64,000 nucleotides of DNA, from the NCBI GenBank assembly GCA_012862575.1, contig BLSF01000037.1, positions 62,001 to 126,000 on the forward strand. The letters are read 5' to 3'. Of this stretch, positions 53,990-64,000 are shown piece by piece (position 1 is the first letter of the stretch; each line of letters starts with the position of its first letter). The notes beneath the pieces were generated by a model. The model was given only the letters and a program-made list of their open reading frames with translations, made no database searches and was not told the origin of the DNA. The position numbers and the translations under genes are program-made. This DNA is from Parietichytrium sp. I65-24A. Taxonomy: Eukaryota > Sar > Bigyra > Thraustochytrida > Thraustochytriidae.

Positions 53990-56920
53990 ATGGCCGCCGA
54001 CTCGGACTCCGCCATGGAGGACAAAGCTGCAAAGACCGCCGGGGAAGATGAGGGAGAGAAGATGCAAGGTGTGCTCGTGTCTCAAGAGTACCTGCGCTCG
54101 ATGTTTCTGCGATCCGAGGATCCGCTCAAGTTGGTAGATGAGATTCAAAAGGACCATGCGCCCAAATTGGAAGCTTGCGAGCCAGTGATGGGGCTTCTAG
54201 AGGTGGCAGGGTTCAAGAGATTCAACTTGTACCGAGCCTTGTACGAGAACTTGAAAGACGCGCTCATCCGAGAGGTGCGGATGGCGCCACGCGAGTCGAT
54301 GTCCAGACTCTTGCTCGAATCGCTGCCATTTTTGGAGTTTCAGCCGCTCGCAAACGTTCCTATCACAATTCTTGGGGCAGTTCCAAACCCGCCAAACGCT
54401 GTATTAGAACGGCTAAGCCAAATGGACCACCAGGTGTTTGATAAGCTCCCGCGCCACGTTCGTCAGCAGGTTTGGGAGCGGTTTCCCGACACGTTCCAGG
54501 CGCACGTGGATGGACTGATTGAAAAATATTTGACCGACAGCTCTGCAGTGACTTGGGCGGAGGAAATGCACCCTGACACACAGTACCCTCCTCCTCACAA
54601 ACGTCGCCAACGCAACGCGCCGTTGCAGGAAATAGTCAACTCGGTGGGATCCTCATCGAGGCTGTACCGCTACTTTGTGGACGAGGTTCGGGAGCGTTTC
54701 GCAAAGACGCAAAATGTGCGGTACTGTGCGCTGCGTGCGGACATTTTGATGGCCATGCACGACCTGGCGGCATATTCCATCCTGAAATCCGAGCCTTGTC
54801 ACGATTTCGCCTTCCACCTTGACTCGTTCGTGAAGCAGATTTTTACATGTACAGCGCAGGGAGCAATGGACATGAAGACTGCACAGCGGGAAAAACCAGT
54901 TGTTAACGAGCTTCTGAAGTTGATGAACGCGCAGTATAAACCAGACCTTATCTCGGCCTTTGCGGGGCCGGACGAACGCGCGAGTAGCCAGGGAAGAGGA
55001 TCAATGTTCGGTGGTGCAGCCGCGGGCAGTAGCAAGAGCGGAGGCGGTGGGGGCGCAAGCCGTAATCGAAACCGTTCTTCCGCGCCCACAGAGAAGAAAA
55101 CGATGGACTTGACCACCGTGCTCTTGGACGCACTAAGGAAGATCAAAGGGCTGGACCGGGACCGTCTCTTCTGGCTTCCCGTCATCGAAAGCTATCCCCA
55201 CCTCGAGAGTCAATACCTGTCGGTGATTAAAACTCCTATGGATCTGCAAACAATAGAGGAGAAGATCCGCAAGGCCAAGTACAAAACGGTGGAGGACATG
55301 CGCTCTGATTTGCACTTGATTGCTCAAAATGCCCGGCTGTTTAATGGTGAAGGGAATCAGATTACCAAGACTGCAGAGCGCCTCATGAGAGGCAAGGCTC
55401 AGACGTACTTGAACAAGGCCAACTCCCTTCTTGAACACGCACGCATGGAGGAAAGACAGGCAGAAGAGAGGCGGAAGGCGGAACTGGAGGCGAAGAAGCA
55501 GGAGGCTGCCAACGGTGGTGACAATGAGGGCGATCAGGACACTCAAGAGCCTTCGGAGCCCGTGCTTTCCCCGGAAGAAGCGCGGAGGAAGAGAGAGGAG
55601 GAAGAGGAAGAGCAGCGCATCAAGGAGTGGAACGACGAGGTTGAGCGTCTCACCTATCAAGAGTCACGGATGCGTTACTCCCGTGTTTTGAGCGACGCCG
55701 CAATGATTTTGCACAGCGGGTTTACCGTTAATGCTCTCTCAAACACTCTCTGGTATCTCATCGGGGAGGAGATCATCAAGCGTGAAGTACTTCCTAGGGA
55801 CGCGGCCCTGACCAGGAATATTGCATGGTTGCTTGAGGTAGGAAGTCAGGCACACGAAATGACCTCTTCGGCACAGCGCGGGGGCGCAGTTACGTTAAAA
55901 GAGCTTTCGCCGCTCTTTGAGAAGCAGGTGTTGCCAGTACTTGCAAGTATGCTCCTGGACTCGTCTGACTACGGAGCTGCGGGCGGGACAGCGGAAGTGG
56001 AGCCAATGAATCCGGAGCTATTAAATTGGTGTAAAGAAGATTGGCTCACACGGAATAGCATCTTGCATCTTTTTTGCAACATGATCTGCAGGCGTGACAT
56101 GGCCATTGTAAGGCCGCTCTTTGAGCTCGTAAAGGACCTTCACAGTGCTGCGACGGACCATCCTGCGTTTCTCCATTCCTTAGTGACTAGCTTTTACATT
56201 TCGTCCACGAGCGGCAAGCAGCAGAAGGACACCGGCCCGGCATCCGGAAGCAGCAAGTATTCTTCGAAGCGCTCGCCGATGCATTCAGTCAGCGGGCCTG
56301 GGGCCCACTTGCCGTCAATCCCGGTAGAGTTTTTGGTCGAGGTCATGAAGGGGCTCTTTCTGCCTGCGGTTTTGCGCACGTCTTCTTTGAGCACTCCGCC
56401 ATTCAAAACAGAAAGACAACACTCGCATTTTAGCCGGCTGGTGAACCTGGAGATTTGCCAGCACGGCATCTCTCAGACAGAGCTGTTAAAATTTCTTCGC
56501 GCCGCAATCTTGTCCCTCGCCGGTCTAAACAAAGACGATGATCCTTTGCAGGTCTTGGGCTCACCAGAGTTGAAGGACGTCATTTACAAGCGGTACTGTG
56601 ACCAGTCCTTTTATCGCGCCCAAAAGCAATACGAGAAGGTTTTCAGAAAATTCCCGACGTTTCGAACCCAGTGCGGCTTACCGCCCCTCATGCTTGGACA
56701 GCGCGGGCCTGGGCTGCCTTCCCCTTCACCTTCGCCATCTCCAATGATCACGCCTTCGCCATCTCCGTCCCCAATCGCACCGTCACCTTATACTGTTACC
56801 TCACCAGGTGTAGACAACGTGTACACTTCGCCACAGAAGCGAGCGCTGGAGCAAGCGCTCGAGTCAGGAGGGCAAGATGTTGACGACCCTTTCAAGCGTC
56901 AGAGAGGCATGGACTCGTGA
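53990..56920 (+). CDS. NELFB: NELF-B (COBRA1) with inserted bromodomain
   Basis: 976 residues from the ATG at 53990 (upstream frame opens only at a TTG), intronless. NELF-B is a core subunit of negative elongation factor, which holds RNA polymerase II paused near promoters. Residues about 35-318 follow the N-terminal half of human NELF-B (LPRHVRQQVWERF; IVNSVGSSSRLYRYFVDEV; TQNVRYCALRADILMAMHDL; SEPCHDFAFHLDSF). Residues about 555-930 follow the C-terminal half (VLSDAAMILHSGFTVNALSN; EVLPRDAAL; NSILHLFCNMICRR). Between them sits an intact bromodomain (about 374-470: LFWLPVIESYPHLESQYL, IKTPMDLQTIEEKI, IAQNARLFN) with the acetyl-lysine Asn at 452, flanked by Gly/Ser/Arg and Glu-rich linkers. 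The C-terminus is Ser/Pro-rich. The reading frame is continuous across all parts. Confidence 0.93.
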   Translation: MAADSDSAMEDKAAKTAGEDEGEKMQGVLVSQEYLRSMFLRSEDPLKLVDEIQKDHAPKLEACEPVMGLLEVAGFKRFNLYRALYENLKDALIREVRMAPRESMSRLLLESLPFLEFQPLANVPITILGAVPNPPNAVLERLSQMDHQVFDKLPRHVRQQVWERFPDTFQAHVDGLIEKYLTDSSAVTWAEEMHPDTQYPPPHKRRQRNAPLQEIVNSVGSSSRLYRYFVDEVRERFAKTQNVRYCALRADILMAMHDLAAYSILKSEPCHDFAFHLDSFVKQIFTCTAQGAMDMKTAQREKPVVNELLKLMNAQYKPDLISAFAGPDERASSQGRGSMFGGAAAGSSKSGGGGGASRNRNRSSAPTEKKTMDLTTVLLDALRKIKGLDRDRLFWLPVIESYPHLESQYLSVIKTPMDLQTIEEKIRKAKYKTVEDMRSDLHLIAQNARLFNGEGNQITKTAERLMRGKAQTYLNKANSLLEHARMEERQAEERRKAELEAKKQEAANGGDNEGDQDTQEPSEPVLSPEEARRKREEEEEEQRIKEWNDEVERLTYQESRMRYSRVLSDAAMILHSGFTVNALSNTLWYLIGEEIIKREVLPRDAALTRNIAWLLEVGSQAHEMTSSAQRGGAVTLKELSPLFEKQVLPVLASMLLDSSDYGAAGGTAEVEPMNPELLNWCKEDWLTRNSILHLFCNMICRRDMAIVRPLFELVKDLHSAATDHPAFLHSLVTSFYISSTSGKQQKDTGPASGSSKYSSKRSPMHSVSGPGAHLPSIPVEFLVEVMKGLFLPAVLRTSSLSTPPFKTERQHSHFSRLVNLEICQHGISQTELLKFLRAAILSLAGLNKDDDPLQVLGSPELKDVIYKRYCDQSFYRAQKQYEKVFRKFPTFRTQCGLPPLMLGQRGPGLPSPSPSPSPMITPSPSPSPIAPSPYTVTSPGVDNVYTSPQKRALEQALESGGQDVDDPFKRQRGMDS

Positions 56921-57123
56921 ATCTTGCTCCAGACGAGGACACATACACACACACACACTCTCTCTCTCTCGGCCGCAAAGAAGGAAGGAGCACAGGACGA
57001 CAAGCGTGAAAAGCGCAAGTATGCATTTCCGAAAGCATTTTAACTGAATTATTTTAATTTCACTCAAAAGATCATTATTTCAACTTTCTTGTGGCTAGCA
57101 CTCTAGCAACCCTGCCTTTCATT
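56921..57123. other. Convergent spacer
   Basis: Short spacer with CACA/CTCT repeats (56941-56970) between convergent genes. Confidence 0.6.
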
Positions 57124-58086
57124 TCATTTTCTCAGCCAGTTCACCTCTGCTGCTTGTACTGGAGAAATTGACGGAGCGTGTGGGTGCAGCCTGAGCTCTG
57201 CGGTCCCGTCACCGCCATGGGTGATCACCAGGGTGTTTGGCTCAGATGAGTCAAGCTTGATGGATTTGCACGACTCCAAAGTGTGGCGGACAGAGTTCTC
57301 AATACCCCTCAGATGCGGTGGAGGCATCATCATGGTTGACATTGCCCCGCCGGAAGCAGCGTGCGGTGGGTCTGTGTCGATCTTGACACTAATTTGGTTC
57401 CCCACGTGTGCGGACAAGCGTCCACTTGACACATTGACGTTGAATGGCACGACATGTTGCTGACCGTTAACATCGGAATACGAGTGCGCCCACTCTCCTT
57501 CGACGGTTTCTCTTTCGCCGCCAGTCTGAGGCTCGAAAGCCTCGACCGGGGGAGCTTCGCCAAACTTAATTGTCACACTGGACTCTCCTTGGCTGAAAGA
57601 GACGACTGGATAGAGAGGTCCGCCAAGGTCCACCTCGCCATCGATCCCGTGGATCTCAAACGCCTTGCCGAGGCCCTTGCCGTTGACGGCAAAATGCATT
57701 ACAAGGGTTGACCCGTTGAGCACTTGGGCCCTGATTGCGATCTTGTCACCCTTCTTCGGGCTCGGGCCGACCCTCGACCGCATGAGGGCGCCACCATCGC
57801 TCAAGTTGCCTCCGAAGAAGAATCCCTTGCATTTCCAGCCTGCGCCAAAGTGCGCCTCGGAGCCGAGCCCGACAAAAATCTGTTTACCCTCATTCACCTC
57901 CATCTCCACAAAGAAAGGTCCTGCGCTCTTGGCGCTCACCCCTGGGCCCCCTTTCCAGAGCGCATTGAACTTTGTCGACTGTGTCGCCGGGTTCAAGCTG
58001 CGCACAGTGTTCCCTTCCGCCGCGAGGTTGTTGCTCGAGTCGAGCACCCACTGCCCGCTGCTCGTCTTGCCTTCAGAGTTGCCCAT
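57124..58086 (-). CDS. SPRY-domain protein
   Basis: 320 residues from the ATG at 58086 (upstream in-frame opening is a TTG). Residues about 50-177 form a SPRY/B30.2-type beta-sandwich: VEMEVNEGKQIFVGLG, FFFGGNLSDGG, KKGDKIAIRAQVL, HFAVNGKGLGKAFEI and GPLYPVVSFSQGESSVTIKFG. SPRY domains mediate protein binding. The N-terminal MGNSEGK could be N-myristoylated, though position 6 is Gly, not Ser. The C-terminal 130 residues (VEGEWAHSYSDVNGQQHVVP to AEVNWLRK) are beta-rich and unrecognised. No RING, LisH or kinase domain is present. Convergent with NELF-B. Confidence 0.8.
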   Translation of the reverse strand: MGNSEGKTSSGQWVLDSSNNLAAEGNTVRSLNPATQSTKFNALWKGGPGVSAKSAGPFFVEMEVNEGKQIFVGLGSEAHFGAGWKCKGFFFGGNLSDGGALMRSRVGPSPKKGDKIAIRAQVLNGSTLVMHFAVNGKGLGKAFEIHGIDGEVDLGGPLYPVVSFSQGESSVTIKFGEAPPVEAFEPQTGGERETVEGEWAHSYSDVNGQQHVVPFNVNVSSGRLSAHVGNQISVKIDTDPPHAASGGAMSTMMMPPPHLRGIENSVRHTLESCKSIKLDSSEPNTLVITHGGDGTAELRLHPHAPSISPVQAAEVNWLRK

Positions 58087-59172
58087 TTCGCGACCCAAAA
58101 CCAAACCAAACCAAACCAAGGCACAATCGCAGCGCCACCTAACGAGAAGAGCCTTTCAAGCCTTTCTTTCAAACCTTTCTTTCAAACCTTCCCAGCTGTG
58201 CAGACGCCGTGCAAAAACTGTGCTCACTCTTCTCACTCTCTTTGTTCCTTTGTTTTGTGTCTCTCGCGCTCTGATGTTGTCCAAGGAGTCCAAGGAGCGA
58301 GCGCACGGCATTTTCTAAATTAGATGTATGCAGGACTGTGTTTACCTATTACTTACTCTACCAAATGGTGGCGGAGAGTTGGTAGTGAGTGAACTTGGGT
58401 GAGTATCAGTGCAGTATCTTTCGTGACTGTCTTACTCATCATCTAAATTCTAAATTCTAATTTTTATCAGTGGAGTTTTTCTGGATTCTGAACTCTGTTC
58501 AAGTTGCCAATGCCTCGAGTCACTCAAGTGCCACTTTGCCAGGCTTTACTTTCCATACTTTGCCAACTTCTGTAACATTCTGTAACTACGATCTCGATGT
58601 CTCTCTGAACTCATTCCCGTCTCTGGAGGTACAGGTGGGTACTAGTGCTATGAGTATACCTCTTCAAGTAATCGCTTGTTGATGCTGGATTAAGTGCAGC
58701 CTAGAACCTCCTATACGTCTTGCTATCCAGTCGGTAATCATGCGCCGCGGTAGAAATATGCCAGTCCCCTATAGTCTCGTCCTAGTAGCCGTATATGGCT
58801 CTTATGCATTTGCTTAGCTAGGTGACAATGCAAATGCATGTTCAGACTGAACCCAGCTTGAAGAAGAAGAAGAAGAAGCAACTCTGCGAGGAGGTGATTG
58901 GATCAAATTGATCGAGGAGCGCTTTTAAACTATTACAATGTTCACGAAATAAATAAATAAAAAGCCAAGATGATGGCCTGGCCTGCAAGTAGAGTTCTTC
59001 AAGCATGCCGGGGAGTATTCATGTCGCCTTGGAGATCAGCAAACGGCAATGACGTTACGGAACTCAAGGAAGACTGTCTTTGCAACACATTGCATGACAC
59101 GAAGCGTTGGCGATACTTACTGTCTTCCAAAAAGCGGTGGCGACGCACGACTAACGAGAATGCCTTTCCCGG
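58087..59172. other. Intergenic spacer, 1.1 kb
   Basis: AAATTCTAA repeats (58443-58458), GAAGAA (58861-58876), AAATAAAT (58945-58960). The first 100 bases are the SPRY leader. No gene recognised. Confidence 0.55.
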
Positions 59173-60026
59173 TCAATACAAAAAGTCGACGATGATCTCG
59201 GCGATTGGTTCTGGTGCCGAGACTTGGGTTCTGTCCAGGCACCAGTTGGCCACCGCCTCTTTCATGCGCTCCCGGCGCACCCGCCAAGAGACGAAGTCGT
59301 CCCATTGATGTATGTTGTGCTCGGAAAAGACCTCCGAGACCTGGATTCGTCCAGAGGTGAGGAGGAAGGAAGTGACCTCGTGCATCCTAAATGCGAGCAC
59401 CACTTGCAGCAGGTCCGGGGCCACCGTGGGGAAAAGACGCTCATCCGCCAGTAGAGCGCGCACAATTTCAGCCGAGCCAAACTCGACCGCCAGGCACACC
59501 GCCTCCATCTTGGTCCGCTCGGCAATCAGCGGTCCCAGCGCAAGCAGATCCTTCACGACCTGCACCGCGCCGGTCTTGGCCGCAACAGGCAGAGCCACAC
59601 CGAGCGACGGCGAGCGCCTCACCCTCTCGTCTGCGAGCAACGCCTTGGCCACAGCCGAGCGGCGCTGCATGACCGCAAACCTCAAAGCATAGTGATCCGC
59701 GGCGCAAGGATCCGATTCGCCTTGCTCGAGGAGATACAGGACCACATCCACGTGCCCGCGCTCGGCCGCTTCGCGCAGCGCCAGGCTCTCGTGCGCGTTG
59801 ACCTCCACCCACGCATCGTGCTCCCCGTGCTCCCAAGTGCTCCCAAGTGCGTCTTGCCTGCTGCTTGGCGAGCGACGCAGCACCTCGCGCATGGCCGCCA
59901 AGCTGCCGCTGCGGGCGGCGGTGTTGAACGCTGCCTGCAGCGTCTTTCGAGGCACCAAACCTGCCATCTCTCGCGCCGCCGCCGCTTGGTTCCACCGGCA
60001 CGCCTGCACCAAAGCCGTTACCGGGC

Positions 60027-60065
<39 letters not shown>

Positions 60066-60195
60066 CGCCGTTACGACGACCGTTACCGCCTTGTGCGTCC
60101 TGCGCTTCGAGCAACCGACGCAGCCGACGCAGCGAGGACACGTCCCCGCTGGCGCCGGCCGAGGCCCACTCCCTCCCCTTCCGAGGACCTAGCAT
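59173..60195 (-). CDS. Ankyrin-repeat protein
   Basis: 340 residues, intronless, ATG at 60195. After a basic start comes an acidic run (EDEDEDEDEDED, about 45-56) coded by a CCTCGT repeat on the plus strand. Residues about 58-300 hold degenerate ankyrin repeats, e.g. LREAAERGHVDVVLYLLEQG, ALPVAAKTGAVQVVKDLLAL and AVCLAVEFGSAEIVRALLAD, giving a protein-binding surface. The C-terminus (REAMKEAVANWCLDRT-like, ending IAEIIVDFLY) is helical. Repeats are more irregular than the consensus, like ankyrins from large-genome protists. No enzymatic domain. Divergent from the pseudouridine synthase, 543 bases apart. Confidence 0.78.
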
Positions 60196-60738
60196 CCCGC
60201 GGCAGGGGACACTCTTTCCGCGGACGCTAGTGCCAGCCCCACACTCTCCTCTCTACACTCTGCGTGCGTCCCGTCCTCGCGCACACCTCGCACACCTCGC
60301 ACGGCGTATGCTGCGCGCACCTCTCTCTTGGGCTCTCTCAAGCTTTCAAGCTCTCAAGCTCTCAAGCTCTCAAGCTCTCAAGCTCTTGGGCTCTTGAGCT
60401 CTTGGACTCTTTGAGCTGTTGGGCTGTTGGGGTGTTGGGGTGTTGGGCTCGGCGGAGACAAAGGGAGTGCAGAGTGGAGAGAGTGGAGAGAGTGCGGAGA
60501 GTGCGCAGTGCGGCGCTGCCATCGTGGCGACGCACAAGCAGAGGCACAAGCACGAGCACAAGCACACACATTCACATAGAGAGAGAGAGAGAGAGAGAGA
60601 GAGGAGGAGGCAGTACAAAGGAGTTTAGTTTTTAGTTGGAGAGGTGTAATTGTTGTTGTTGTGGTGTGGGTGTTGGTGTGGGTGTGGTTGTTGTGTGGGT
60701 GTGGGGAAGGAGGGAGGGAGGGAGGGAGGGAGGGAAAG
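60196..60738. promoter_or_regulatory. Divergent promoter region with repeats
   Basis: Between the ankyrin and Pus1-like start codons. Contains AAGCTCTC tandem repeats (60338-60380), a GA run (60578-60605), GTTGTTGTGGTGTGGGTGT repeats and GGGA repeats (60710-60735) just before the ATG at 60739. Confidence 0.55.
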
Positions 60739-62004
60739 ATGAGGGCTGGGAAGCTGCGCGGGCTGTGCGTGAAGGGCGTGGAGCGCACGATGTTTGACAC
60801 GGCCAAGACGCAGCGGGTGGCGCTGCTTCTGGGGTACGTGGGAACCGGGTTCCGAGGGAGCCAGCTGAATCCTAGCACGGCGCGGGGCGAGACGGTGGAG
60901 GAAGCGGTGATGGACGCCCTTCTGAAGGCCGGCGGGATGCGCCCAGAAGCTTTCCTGGACCCGAAAGCGCTGAATTGGACAAGGAGCAGTCGAACAGATA
61001 AGAGCGCACATGCTTTGCTCAACTTAATTAGCACTGATGTATCAATACTAAGCACGCACGAGTGGTCGCGCGACCCGTACGGAGTGGATTTGGCGGAGCT
61101 ATTGAACGAACATTTGCCGGATGCCGTTCGGGTGTTTTCTGTGCAGCGAGTCCCGAAGACGTTTCAGGCTCGCGTGTTTTGCAAATCGCGCACGTATGAC
61201 TATTACTTTCCTGCTTGGATCCTCGGTGGCGACGGGTCCGAAGCTCAGACGCTAGAAAAATTAAAGCAGCTTCAACAAGCTTTGCAAATGTACGTGGGGC
61301 GCCGGGCGTTCCACAACTACACCAAGAGGGCAATTTACCAGCCTTACAAAGGCGGCAGGAGCGGACTCTCTGACCCAGACGAGGTCTTCTACTTTGAGTC
61401 GCCGAGCACCAAGCGGAGGTCCCTCGTTAGCTGGAAGCCAAACCCCAACACTTTTGACAGAATTGTCCCGTCGCACTACCGAACGGTCATTTCAGCGAGC
61501 TGCCACGGGCCGTGCGTGACAGGCCCAGGCTCTCCCAGCTTGCCTCTCGTTCGAGTGCAAATCCAAGGGGAATCTTTTGTCTTTAACCAAGTTCGGCACA
61601 TGGTGGGCGCCGCAGTTGCGTTGGTTCGCGGAAAACTGCCATTAGAATTCATGGAACTCACCATGGCCCCACCCGCTCGAATGAATCTTCCTTTGGTTCC
61701 AGCAGAGACCCTGGTCCTAGCGGACTCGATGTTCAACCTGCCACCTCGATCAGCGTTCGATTCAACCCTGAGGCTTGACAAGGTCACGAAGGAACGTCAA
61801 GCCTCGTTTGCTCACAAAACGTTGAACAATGTCTTGCATCGTGCTTCAGAGAAAAACCTGTGGAGCCCGGTCACCCAACGCTTTGACGAGCAGTTTCTTC
61901 CCCGGTTGCGAGACGAAGAAGAAATGAACCGCGCTCTCCTGGTGTATCGCAATTGGAGGCGGAGTTTGGAAGTTGAAATGCCTAACTCTGAGATGGCTGG
62001 TTAG
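60739..62004 (+). CDS. tRNA pseudouridine synthase, TruA/Pus1-type
   Basis: 421 residues from the ATG at 60739 (upstream in-frame opening is GTG through repeat DNA). Pseudouridine synthases of the TruA family isomerise uridines in tRNA (and in some eukaryotes mRNA and snRNA). The catalytic motif SSRTDKSAHAL contains Asp87. Other conserved parts: ALLLGYVGTGFRGSQ, KTFQARVFCKSRTYDYYFPA, GRRAFHNYTKRA, GESFVFNQVRHMVGAAVALV. The eukaryotic-type insert in the centre and a C-terminal extension suggest Pus1/Pus2 rather than the bacterial enzyme or Pus3. Nuclear or mitochondrial location is not clear from the N-terminus (KLRGLCVKGVERT, basic). Intronless. Confidence 0.93.
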   Translation: MRAGKLRGLCVKGVERTMFDTAKTQRVALLLGYVGTGFRGSQLNPSTARGETVEEAVMDALLKAGGMRPEAFLDPKALNWTRSSRTDKSAHALLNLISTDVSILSTHEWSRDPYGVDLAELLNEHLPDAVRVFSVQRVPKTFQARVFCKSRTYDYYFPAWILGGDGSEAQTLEKLKQLQQALQMYVGRRAFHNYTKRAIYQPYKGGRSGLSDPDEVFYFESPSTKRRSLVSWKPNPNTFDRIVPSHYRTVISASCHGPCVTGPGSPSLPLVRVQIQGESFVFNQVRHMVGAAVALVRGKLPLEFMELTMAPPARMNLPLVPAETLVLADSMFNLPPRSAFDSTLRLDKVTKERQASFAHKTLNNVLHRASEKNLWSPVTQRFDEQFLPRLRDEEEMNRALLVYRNWRRSLEVEMPNSEMAG

Positions 62005-64000
62005 GTTTCGCAGCTATAAATGTAAAACGTGTATCAAAGAAAAAGAGAGTCCAGTCTATCTAACCAAAAGCATGTCTTTTTCATTCGTTCGAAAGGTGTG
62101 CCGAGAACAAGCCCAACAACACGTTGCCAAAAACGAGTGCCTCATCTTCTCCTCTGCGTCCTTCTCTCGTTTACAGTTCAGTTCAAGGCGCGCTTTAAAA
62201 TGCAGTTTCATGCCCCCAGTCTCTCGCCACATTTAAATGAGTCCACAATCAGCAAGCTCGTCTTGTTTGCTTGCCATCACTTGCCTCCCATCCGCCCTGT
62301 CTTTCATGAAACCAGGGAAGCATGTCCCTCAAGGAATCGGTGCGGGTGTGCCTCACCTTTTCTCGTCCACACGATTCGAGCGTTGGCGTTGTGTAACTCA
62401 TTTGTTTCTTTGGGAGACGAAAGAAAGAAATGCTTACCTCTCTGGAACTGCAAGCGAAGTGTCACTCACACGTTCGTGAGAATCAAAAGTCACTCGCTCG
62501 CATTCGTTCTCGCCTCGGCCTCTCAACAACAGCCTTGCTCCATTCGACTTTTTCAAATTTAGCAGTTTTCTTCAAGGCAAAATGATGCTTCTTCATTTCA
62601 CTAAACAAGAACAACAAAAGCCAAGATACGAAGATGAAAACTTATGATTTCCTTCTTTCGGGCGAGAACAACGCAGGCGAAGCGCACTCTCTTGCGTGCG
62701 ATTTCGCGTTTTTCTTGGTACTCGTACCCAACAACCCATGACCTTTATCAGTACAACATTCTCACAGCCAGTCGAAAACTTGGCGGCGCAGTAGGGCTCC
62801 GTGGCTTTTAACAGTGATGATAGATGGGGCATATGCCCACGTGACAGTTACCACAGAAATTCCCTCCCAGTCAACACACCCGCTTTCGCTGCTATTTCTA
62901 TTCACTTGTTTATCTCTCGAATAATCAGGAAAAAAGTAGAATTTAAATTGTGGGTGGCTGTGTACTGTAGCGAATGAGTGCTAGTAGTACAGTCGCGCAC
63001 GTGTTGCAGCATTATGCAGGTAACTATCATTTAGTCTACAAGGCACATCTGGAGGAGAAGGTAACTTTCTTTACAGTTAGTTAAACTCTAAATTTTATCT
63101 GAGTTATAATAACTCCACATAAGTACTACTGATACCCAGAACAATACTTTTCCTTTCGAGCAACCACTCATTTAAACGGCGAATCGAGAAAACTGCGCGC
63201 CAGATCACCATCGCCTCGCCGCCCGGTTCCAGTGAATTGCAAAGCAAACTCCTAGCGGCGCACTCTTTGACAAAACCGCTCACTCTCCTTGCCTCCTCCC
63301 GCTCGAAACGCCACAGATCTCCTTCGAATCAGAGATTCTGAGAGAGAGCTTCGTGAGGATTTCACGGTCAATCGAGAAGGAGGAAGGAAGCGGGTGGGAA
63401 AAGGAAGGAAGGAAGAAAAGGGGGGAAAAGCCTAGGACATGGACACTCATTCTATTTCCACGAGGAAGGGTAACCTGTGGTGCCAACATTCTTCATCAGG
63501 AAGTCTCACTCGGTGTCGGGGATTGTGAGAGGGGCCGGGGCGGAGAAGATGACGGAGATGGCGGCGTCAGGTACTCCGAGTACTGCGTGGCTACTGAGTG
63601 CGGAGTAGTGTGGCTGCTCGCGTTGTGCATCCCTCCGCGCCCCTCGCGATGCCCTCAAGGCGAAAGTTGCCCCACGCCGGGAGCCACTCACTGCTCGTCG
63701 CCGAATTGTACGATATTGACTGTGAGGGAGGATAAGGATGCACAGTTGGCGCACCGCCCCGTGCTACTTGCACTTTGGGAGCGAGTGAAATTCTTAACTT
63801 GGATCGAGAATCCTGAATTGAGAGATTTCATTTCATTTTATTCTATTTCATTTTATTACTTCAAGCTCAGAAAAATAATAAAAAATTGAAAATTTCTTTT
63901 CAGAGAAAGAAGTTTACGGCGGTTCTATTCCTTTCCATAGAACTGAACATGCAAGTAAAGCGCCTCACGTTATTTAATTTACGCTATACTCGCTCAGGGA
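62005..64000. other. Intergenic region, 2.0 kb
   Basis: No gene supported. Overlapping short open frames across 62029-62562 have no domain and poor codon structure. 63375-63430 is purine-rich (GGAAGGAAG). The last 200 bases are AT-rich. Confidence 0.5.

Noticed and set aside
59173-60195. Ankyrin gene as evidence of viral DNA
   Set aside because: Irregular ankyrin repeats are common in protists; nothing else nearby looks viral.
59798-60397. 199-residue frame opposite the ankyrin gene start
   Set aside because: Poly-Ser part is the reverse of the GAGGAC acidic run; the tail reads through AAGCTCTC repeats; no domain.
62029-62562. 177-residue frame after the Pus1-like gene
   Set aside because: Low-quality codon pattern, no domain, overlaps other equally weak frames.

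Overview
The window is nuclear DNA of a compact-genome eukaryotic microbe. It carries H3 and H4 histone genes, a mitochondrial-ribosome protein, NELF-B, NEMF/Rqc2, a CDC50 flippase subunit, Rho regulators and an RGS protein. Most genes are intronless or carry a few GT-AG introns of about 98-181 bases, and intergenic DNA is rich in short simple repeats. A marine heterotrophic stramenopile such as a labyrinthulomycete (thraustochytrid) fits best, but that is inference from gene content and style. I see no rRNA, tRNA, snRNA, CRISPR, telomere, plasmid, retroelement or viral gene.

Layout. 0.6-9.6 kb: a SAM-DUF445 membrane protein meets an LPEAT-like acyltransferase tail to tail; an IQ-motif protein follows and converges on a four-exon mitochondrial CoA-transferase with extra C-terminal domains. 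11.4-20.5 kb: an ENT-type nucleoside transporter, a secreted lectin-like protein, a GH27 alpha-galactosidase, a phosphoglycerate kinase with a membrane tail, and a CDC50 subunit. 22.8-31 kb: a type II membrane protein with an SGNH/PC-esterase-like domain, NEMF/Rqc2, and a PPP1R21-like coiled-coil protein. 31-40.6 kb: a GC-rich methyltransferase, an unrecognised three-exon protein, an unrecognised helical protein, a gene-poor stretch and an mL53-like ribosomal protein. 41.3-43.4 kb: a divergent H3/H4 pair with a shared promoter holding a perfect E2F-type site, and a matching hairpin downstream of each gene that looks like the histone mRNA stem-loop. 43.8-64 kb: a small membrane protein, a RhoGAP-like/RhoGEF protein, a lipid-anchored triple cyclic-nucleotide-binding/RGS protein, a NELF-B with an inserted bromodomain, a SPRY protein, an ankyrin protein and a TruA/Pus1-type pseudouridine synthase.

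The genes do not form one operon-like pathway. The most unusual proteins are domain combinations in signalling and transcription: NELF-B plus bromodomain (acetyl-lysine reading joined to promoter-proximal pausing), three cNMP-binding domains plus RGS (second messenger joined to G-protein shut-off), and a RhoGAP fold without its arginine finger joined to a DH exchange domain. Spliced structures were worked out by hand from frame and splice consensus; exon lists are in the evidence fields. A coding start that appears at a TTG or GTG was moved to the first ATG.
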